A stretch of DNA of 10,238 nt from an uncultured bacterium (GTDB lineage: Bacteria; Bacillota; Clostridia; Oscillospirales; Acutalibacteraceae): positions 1 to 10,238 of the forward strand of contig CAJMOH010000072.1 in NCBI GenBank assembly GCA_905215055.1, in the 5' to 3' direction. The notes below the pieces were generated by a model. That model did not search any database. It was not told the origin of the DNA and saw nothing but the letters and a program-made list of their open reading frames with translations. Positions within the stretch are counted from its first letter, which is position 1; the number at the start of each line of letters is the position of its first letter. Shown piece by piece: positions 5,704-10,238 of the stretch. The position numbers were made by a program, and so were the translations under genes.

Positions 5704-6735
5704 TTACGCCGCCCCCTCCAGCACAGCGCCGGGATAATAATAGGCCAGGATTTCCTCATAACTTGCCCCCTGGTTTGCCAGGAAGGCCGCCCCGGCCTGG
5801 CTCATACCCACCCCGTGGCCCCAGCCGTGAACGGAAAACTGGAACACGCCCTGGCTGGTGTCCAGCGTAAAGCAGGCGCTGCGCAGGCCAAAGGCCTCCC
5901 GCAGTTCCTCGCCGGTGCAGGTTCGTCCTCCCACCAGAGCGGAGGTCACATAGCCGGAGGGAGAAACGTCCACCTGGCTGATCCAGTCCTCCACCGGTCC
6001 CTCCAGGGAGATTTCTCCGGGCCAGGCCGCTTCCGCGGCGGCTTTCAGCTCCTCCGCCGTCAGGGTGACGGTGGAAAGATAGCCGTTGGCAAGGCAGTCC
6101 CCAGGGCTTGCCACAGCCTGCAAATAGGGCAGGTCCTCTGTCCACACATTGCCGGCGGTTTCGGTGGCCCCTCCGGAGATGGCGAAAAACGCCGCGCAGA
6201 TGGGCTCTCCCTCCCAGGTGAGCACCTGCCCCTTTACCGAGGCGGCAATAGCCTGGAGGGTTTCGTAATAGCTGGAAAAGTCCTCCCCCCACCGCTGTTC
6301 CATGGCGGATTGGGGGACATAGACCAGCCAGTTGGCGGTGTCGCAGGCAAAGTCCGCGCCCTCTCCAGAACTGTGGGCCTTCTGGTACGAGTAGAAGGTG
6401 TACAGCGCCACTGTCTGCGCCTTCAAGGCCTCCTCCGGGGCGGAAAGATCCATCTCGCAGGCCAGAGCCGCCGGGAGAAATTCCTCCGCCGGAACCTCCA
6501 GCGTACTGCCGGTGGCGGTGTCGTAGATGGTGAAAGCATCCGCCTCCGGGGCAGGGGTGGAGAGGGAAAGGTCCTCCAGAAAGCCGGGGAGAGCCGAAGG
6601 GCTGGGAGAGGGGCTTTCCGCCGCCGGCAGGCGGCTGGCGCCGTATACACCAGCGGGAATCAGAGTGAATCCGGCATAGAGCAGCAGGAACAAAAACAGC
6701 AGGCCCCGAAGCCTTTTGCGGGAGGGAAGAAACAT
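5704..6735 (-). CDS. spoIID: SpoIID/LytB-type peptidoglycan lytic transglycosylase
   Basis: This encodes 343 residues from an ATG at 6735, with AAGAAGG 7 nt upstream. SpoIID cuts peptidoglycan glycan strands during engulfment of the forespore; it is membrane-anchored and faces the wall. A basic N-terminus and one membrane segment (about 10-32) precede a Pro/Ser linker (41-50). The SpoIID domain then shows the likely catalytic E94 in ACEMDLSAPEEALKAQ, SGGATETAGNVW near 187-198, and the terminal HGWGHGVGMSQAGA block at 303-316. Length suits the family. Oddities: the usual AARTY segment after the catalytic helix reads ALYTF (110-114), and the second Cys of the Cys-pair metal site seen in clostridial members appears replaced by Trp136, with only C131 kept. 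It could be a SpoIID paralogue (LytB-like) and not the sporulation enzyme itself. Confidence 0.88.
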   Translation of the reverse strand: MFLPSRKRLRGLLFLFLLLYAGFTLIPAGVYGASRLPAAESPSPSPSALPGFLEDLSLSTPAPEADAFTIYDTATGSTLEVPAEEFLPAALACEMDLSAPEEALKAQTVALYTFYSYQKAHSSGEGADFACDTANWLVYVPQSAMEQRWGEDFSSYYETLQAIAASVKGQVLTWEGEPICAAFFAISGGATETAGNVWTEDLPYLQAVASPGDCLANGYLSTVTLTAEELKAAAEAAWPGEISLEGPVEDWISQVDVSPSGYVTSALVGGRTCTGEELREAFGLRSACFTLDTSQGVFQFSVHGWGHGVGMSQAGAAFLANQGASYEEILAYYYPGAVLEGAA

Positions 6736-6848
6736 GAAAACACCTTCTTTTTGAAATTTTCGAATTAAAAACTTTCATAAATCCGAGGGTTTTACGGGTG
6801 ATACAGGCTGGAAATAAATTTTTTAGAAGTAAATCTTGCAAAAAGCCG

Positions 6849-6877
6849 TTGACTTTCCCACTTTAGCGGAGTACAAT
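6849..6877 (+). promoter_or_regulatory. Sigma-A promoter of citrate synthase
   Basis: TTGACT (6849-6854) and TACAAT (6872-6877) lie exactly 17 nt apart, each one mismatch from consensus. The predicted leader is about 40 nt. No convincing promoter, sigma-A or sigma-E, was found for the divergent SpoIID gene in the same 187-bp gap. Confidence 0.88.
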
Positions 6878-6922
6878 CAAACAATCATCGGTTTAAGCGT
6901 TTCTGTGAAAGGGGAAGGGAAG

Positions 6923-8293
6923 ATGGAACGGCTGAACAACGAGCGTCCCGGCAGCACCACCATTCAGGAGCTGTGCGAGGAATATAAACGAAACAATGTG
7001 ATTACCAAGGAGGAATACGAGCGCCACCACGTCAAGCGGGGGCTGCGAAACTCCGACGGCACCGGCGTGATGGCGGGCTTGACCCATGTGTGCAATGTTC
7101 ACGGCTATCTCATCGCCGACGGTGACAAGATCCCGGACAAGGGGGAGCTGACCTACCGGGGCATCAATGTGGAGGACATTGTCCGGGGCTTTGAGGCGGA
7201 GGACCGCTTTGGCTTTGAGGAGGTGGTGTGGCTGCTGATCTTTGGGCAGCTGCCCACCCGCGGCCAGTATGAGAGCATCTGCCGCCTGCTTTATGAAAAC
7301 CGGGAGCTGCCGGAGTATTTCCCCGAGGACATGATTATCAAGGCGCCCTCCAAAAACATTATGAACAAGCTGGCCAGGTCGGTGCTGGCGCTGTACTCCT
7401 ACGATGACAGCCCAGACGACCAGTCCCTGGAAAACAATATGCGGCAAAGCCTGTCCCTCATTGCCAGAATGCCCTCCATCATGTCCTACGCCTATCAGGT
7501 AAAGCGGAGGCACTTTGACAAACAGAGCATGTTTTTTCACCCCTACGAGCCGAATCACTCTACCGCCGAGGCGATTTTAAACGCCCTGCGGCCGGACCGG
7601 AAATTCACCCGGGAGGAGGCAAAGCTTTTAGACCTGCTGATGGTGCTTCACGCGGAGCATGGCGGCGGCAACAACTCCACCTTTACCACCCGGGTGCTCA
7701 CCAGCGCGGGAACGGACATCTACTCTGCCATTGGGGCCGCGGTAGGCTCTCTCAAGGGCTTTAAGCACGGCGGCGCCAACCACCAGGTGCGGATGATGAT
7801 GGACGACCTGATGGCCCATGTGGAGAACTGGGAGGACCAGGACGAGGTGGAGGCCTATTTGGAGAAAATCCTGCGGGGAGAGGCCGCCGACGGCAGCGGG
7901 CTGATCTATGGCATGGGCCATGCCATTTACACCTTGTCCGATCCCCGGGCGGTAATCCTGAAGGAAAAGGCCCAAAAGCTGGCGGGGGAAAAGGGTTTTG
8001 ACAAGAAGCTGGCCCTGTACCAGCTGGTGGAACAGCTGTCCCCGGCGGCCTTCCAAAAGGTGACGGGAAAGGAGAAGGTCATCTCCGCCAACGTGGATTT
8101 TTATTCCGGCCTTGTTTACGAGATGCTGGGCATTCCGGAGGACCTGTTCACCCCCATGTTTGCTGTCAGCCGGATCGCGGGCTGGTGCGCCCACCGCATT
8201 GAGGAGCTGACCACTGGGGGCCGCATTATGCGTCCGGCTTACCGGGCCCTGCCGGTGAACCAGCGCTATGTCCCCCTGGACCAGCGGGGCTGA
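6923..8293 (+). CDS. gltA: Citrate synthase
   Basis: This encodes 456 residues from an ATG at 6923, with AAAGGGGAAGG just upstream; a longer start at 6836 lies upstream of the promoter -10 and is rejected. It condenses oxaloacetate and acetyl-CoA to citrate in the cytosol, the entry to the TCA cycle or to glutamate synthesis in anaerobes. The catalytic triad is visible: H246 in HAEHGGGNNSTF, H333 in GMGHAIYTLSDPR and D392 in NVDFYSGLVYE. Substrate-binding KHGGANH (281-287) and SRIAGWCAHRIEE (416-428) are also present. Length is slightly above the roughly 430 residues of E. coli GltA because of an N-terminal extension before the fold, as in clostridial members. 2-Methylcitrate synthase activity cannot be excluded. 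No aconitase or isocitrate dehydrogenase gene is adjacent, and no clear terminator follows. Confidence 0.95.
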   Translation: MERLNNERPGSTTIQELCEEYKRNNVITKEEYERHHVKRGLRNSDGTGVMAGLTHVCNVHGYLIADGDKIPDKGELTYRGINVEDIVRGFEAEDRFGFEEVVWLLIFGQLPTRGQYESICRLLYENRELPEYFPEDMIIKAPSKNIMNKLARSVLALYSYDDSPDDQSLENNMRQSLSLIARMPSIMSYAYQVKRRHFDKQSMFFHPYEPNHSTAEAILNALRPDRKFTREEAKLLDLLMVLHAEHGGGNNSTFTTRVLTSAGTDIYSAIGAAVGSLKGFKHGGANHQVRMMMDDLMAHVENWEDQDEVEAYLEKILRGEAADGSGLIYGMGHAIYTLSDPRAVILKEKAQKLAGEKGFDKKLALYQLVEQLSPAAFQKVTGKEKVISANVDFYSGLVYEMLGIPEDLFTPMFAVSRIAGWCAHRIEELTTGGRIMRPAYRALPVNQRYVPLDQRG

Positions 8294-8357
8294 TTCCCTG
8301 TAAGCCCCTTAAGGGCATCCCTGCCGGCGGCCGCGGGACCTGCCCATACAATCTCTA

Positions 8358-8386
8358 TTGGAAATCTCCCGAAAATATGCTATAAT
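8358..8386 (+). promoter_or_regulatory. Promoter of the eight-helix membrane protein gene
   Basis: TTGGAA (8358-8363) and a perfect TATAAT (8381-8386) are 17 nt apart, and TGC precedes the -10 (extended). The 5' leader (about 8393-8451) can form a hairpin: CCCC and CGGCG (8396-8399, 8403-8407) pair with CGCCG and GGGG (8416-8424). No T run follows, so it is not an attenuator of the simple kind. Confidence 0.82.
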
Positions 8387-8451
8387 GCAGAGGCTCCCCG
8401 TGCGGCGTGCCTCTTCGCCGGGGGAAATTGTCAAAGAGAAGGATTGACGTC

Positions 8452-9339
8452 ATGAAGTTTGTGAATGTGGGCAACGCGCTGAAGGTCACCTGCGTGGGCT
8501 TTGCCGCCGGGGTGCTGCTGCGAGTGGTGCAGATGCTGTACTTTTTTGATTACGACACGGGCTTTTATACCGACGGCGGTGTGATGGCCTGGATTTCCCT
8601 GGGCGTGCCGGTGCTCACCGGCCTGCTGGCCTCTTGGATGTGCTTTCGCGCCCGGCGGTATTTCGGCCCTTATGTTCCCCGTAGGAACGTGATGGCAGGC
8701 ATTGCGGCCCTGCTTTCCGGGGCGGTTCTGATTCTTTCCGGGGTGCTTCAGTGGGTGGAGCTGCGGTCCAATGTCAATGCCAGCGGCGAGTACACCGTCC
8801 TTCATATGCTGTTCCTGGTCAGCTGCGGGTTGTTCGGCCTGGTGCAGCTGCATACCACCCTTGGCTTTTTCACGGGAAAGAACAACCTGGAAAGGGTCCC
8901 GCTGCTCTATCTGGTGGGGGTTCTTTGGGGTGTGGCTTATTTGATTTTGGTGTATGTGTTTTACGCCAAGTCCTCCTCCTTTGTGGAAAACTTCTTCGCC
9001 GTGGCAGGCGGAGCCGCCACCCTGCTGTGCCTGTTTTACCTGTGCAAGCTTTTGGCCGGCGTGGACGAGGAAGGCGCTGCCAAGCGGGCGTTTGTCACGG
9101 GGATTTTCTCTGTGGTGCTCACCCTGACCTATTCCCTGTCCAATTTGTCCCTGCTGCTGCTGGGCAGGGTCTATTCCGGAGAGATTCCTCCTGCGGTGCA
9201 GCTGGCAAGCCTGGTGGTTTCCCTGTTTCTGCTGGTGTTTTTGGTGTCCTTCCGCAAGTACAGCCTGCGCCGCACCCCCAAGGGCGGCGCCGAGTCGGGC
9301 AAGGCCCGGCACGGAGGCAGGCGCTTTAAGGCCGGGTGA
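8452..9339 (+). CDS. Orphan polytopic membrane protein, function unknown
   Basis: This encodes 295 residues from an ATG at 8452, with GAGAAGGA about 9 nt upstream. About eight hydrophobic helices are visible, near residues 10-30, 45-65, 80-100, 117-137, 150-171, 181-202, 212-237 and 248-266. The tail (267-295) is strongly basic, so the C-terminus is probably cytoplasmic by the positive-inside rule. The loop between helices 1 and 2 holds FFDYDTGFYTDGG, a conspicuous acidic, aromatic segment likely outside the cell. No transporter signature, nucleotide-binding motif or catalytic residue is recognised. It has its own promoter and terminator, so it is a single-gene unit. I cannot assign a function. 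Confidence 0.88.
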   Translation: MKFVNVGNALKVTCVGFAAGVLLRVVQMLYFFDYDTGFYTDGGVMAWISLGVPVLTGLLASWMCFRARRYFGPYVPRRNVMAGIAALLSGAVLILSGVLQWVELRSNVNASGEYTVLHMLFLVSCGLFGLVQLHTTLGFFTGKNNLERVPLLYLVGVLWGVAYLILVYVFYAKSSSFVENFFAVAGGAATLLCLFYLCKLLAGVDEEGAAKRAFVTGIFSVVLTLTYSLSNLSLLLLGRVYSGEIPPAVQLASLVVSLFLLVFLVSFRKYSLRRTPKGGAESGKARHGGRRFKAG

Positions 9340-9357
9340 CCGTTCGCGGAGGTCGCG

Positions 9358-9398
9358 CTTCAAAATGGAGAACCGAAATCGGTTCTCTTTTTTTGAAG
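9358..9398 (+). terminator. Strong intrinsic terminator after the membrane protein gene
   Basis: GAGAACCG (9368-9375) pairs with CGGTTCTC (9380-9387) around AAAT, followed by seven T (9388-9394). An outer pairing of CTTCAAAA (9358-9365) with TTTTGAAG (9391-9398) lengthens the hairpin. It lies 18 nt after the stop codon. Confidence 0.93.
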
Positions 9399-9477
9399 GT
9401 TGCCCTTCGCGGCGCCGGTTGTGGATGCCTGTTCCGTAAAAGGGGGAAGAAAATAGCGTTATTTTTCTGTCAAACTC

Positions 9478-9506
9478 TTGTAATATTCCGAAAAATGATT
9501 TAGAAT
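9478..9506 (+). promoter_or_regulatory. Promoter of the GAPDH gene
   Basis: TTGTAA (9478-9483) and TAGAAT (9501-9506) are 17 nt apart in an AT-rich stretch that contrasts with the GC-rich surroundings. An inverted repeat, AAAATA-GCGT-TATTTT (9450-9465), lies 12 nt upstream of the -35 and could be a regulator site or an AT-rich UP-like element. Confidence 0.75.
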
Positions 9507-9549
9507 AGAAGAAGCTTAAAACCCAATAAATATTCAGGAGGTTTTACCA

Positions 9550-10238
9550 ATGTCTGTTAAAGTTGCTATCAATGGTTTTGGCCGTATCGGTCGTCTGGCT
9601 TTCCGTCAGATGTTCGGCGCTGAGGGCTACGAGGTTGTGGCTATCAACGACCTGACCAGCCCCGCTATGCTGGCTCATCTGCTGAAGTACGACTCCGCTC
9701 AGGGCCGCTATGCTCTGGCTGACAAGGTCACCGCTGGTGAGGACTCCATCACCGTGGACGGCAAGACCATCAAGATCTATGCTGAGAAGGACGCCAAGGA
9801 TCTGCCCTGGGGCGAGATCGGCGTGGACGTTGTTCTGGAATGCACTGGCTTCTACACCTCCAAGGCCAAGAGCCAGGCTCACATCGATGCTGGCGCCAAG
9901 AAGGTTGTCATCTCCGCTCCTGCTGGCAACGACCTGAAGACCATCGTTTACAGTGTGAACGAGAAGACCCTGACCGCTGAGGATCAGATCATCTCCGCCG
10001 CTTCCTGCACCACCAACTGCCTGGCCCCCATGGCTGACGCCCTGAACAAGTACGCTCCCATCCAGAGCGGCATTATGACCACTGTGCATGCCTTCACCGG
10101 CGACCAGATGGTTCTGGACGGCCCCCATCGTAAGGGCGACCTGCGCCGCGCCCGCGCCGCCGCTGTGAACATTGTTCCCAACAGCACCGGCGCTGCCAAG
10201 GCCATCGGCCTGGTCATCCCCGAGCTGAACGGCAAGCT
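9550..10238 (+). CDS. gap: Glyceraldehyde-3-phosphate dehydrogenase, type I (3' end cut by window)
   Basis: The ATG at 9550 follows a perfect AGGAGG (9536-9541) at 8 nt. The frame is open to the window end, giving 229 of an expected 330-340 residues. The enzyme oxidises glyceraldehyde-3-phosphate to 1,3-bisphosphoglycerate in glycolysis. The Rossmann start INGFGRIGR (7-15) and D34 in AINDL indicate NAD preference. The catalytic Cys153 sits in ASCTTNC, and His180 in TTVHAFTGDQ. Further on, the RRARAAAVNIVPNSTGAAKA block (199-218) is typical of the type I family. Codon use leans to a small set (GCT, GGC, AAG, ATC, GTT), unlike the neighbours and as expected for high expression. A Pgk-Tpi glycolytic cluster may follow outside the window; that is a guess. 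Confidence 0.97.
   Translation, partial: MSVKVAINGFGRIGRLAFRQMFGAEGYEVVAINDLTSPAMLAHLLKYDSAQGRYALADKVTAGEDSITVDGKTIKIYAEKDAKDLPWGEIGVDVVLECTGFYTSKAKSQAHIDAGAKKVVISAPAGNDLKTIVYSVNEKTLTAEDQIISAASCTTNCLAPMADALNKYAPIQSGIMTTVHAFTGDQMVLDGPHRKGDLRRARAAAVNIVPNSTGAAKAIGLVIPELNGK

Noticed and set aside
5644..6768. Long open frame on the + strand opposite the SpoIID gene
   Set aside because: Antisense shadow: low-complexity Gly/Arg/Gln-rich translation, while the minus strand encodes a recognisable protein.
6736..6848. Sigma-E type promoter for the SpoIID gene
   Set aside because: Expected from the family's known regulation, but I found no pair of elements at the right spacing that I would defend.
8304..8316. 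Palindrome GCCCCTTAAGGGC after citrate synthase as a terminator
   Set aside because: The arms are short, there is no loop and no T run; at most a weak pause site.
8431..9363. 310-codon open frame on the minus strand opposite the membrane protein gene
   Set aside because: The translation is Gln/His/Gly-rich without hydrophobic core. The + strand reading has coherent membrane helices, promoter, ribosome binding site and terminator.
9544..10128. 194-codon open frame antisense to GAPDH
   Set aside because: The + strand encodes an unmistakable GAPDH; biased codon use in highly expressed genes often leaves the opposite strand open.

Overview
The window looks like chromosome from a GC-rich, spore-forming member of the Clostridia, most likely an Oscillospiraceae-type gut Firmicute. 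The evidence is AGGAGG-type ribosome binding sites at most starts, extended -10 promoters, hairpin-plus-T-run terminators, a SpoIID-family sporulation protein, and clostridial-type citrate synthase and GAPDH. There is no tRNA, rRNA, CRISPR array, transposase, integrase or phage gene. The species assignment is an inference; no marker gene fixes it.

Left edge (1-362): slightly more than two copies of a 105-bp direct repeat, followed by two back-to-back intrinsic terminators. One serves rightward transcription entering from outside the window and the other ends the leftward operon.

Leftward operon (363-4002): one promoter drives three closely spaced genes. In transcription order they are a 581-residue protein with eight exact 24-residue MORN units behind an unrecognised N-terminal domain and an acidic linker; a 435-residue ComEC/Rec2-like metallo-beta-lactamase-fold hydrolase with a nine-cysteine tail; and a small five-helix membrane protein. 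The gaps are 24 and 28 nt, and one terminator follows. This self-contained cassette is the best candidate for an undescribed system here; its function cannot be read from the sequence.

Middle (4003-5703): the operon promoter faces the promoter of an mscS-type mechanosensitive channel gene across a 10-bp inverted repeat. mscS converges on a small XRE-family regulator with a C-terminal zinc ribbon, and the two share a bidirectional terminator. The regulator has its own promoter next to a 15-bp palindrome that could be its operator.

Right half (5704-10238): a SpoIID-like protein gene (leftward) diverges from a citrate synthase gene with a very good sigma-A promoter. An orphan eight-helix membrane protein gene follows, with its own promoter and a strong terminator. 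Last is the 5' two thirds of a type I GAPDH gene, cut by the window end. These genes are mostly single-gene units of ordinary housekeeping or sporulation type.
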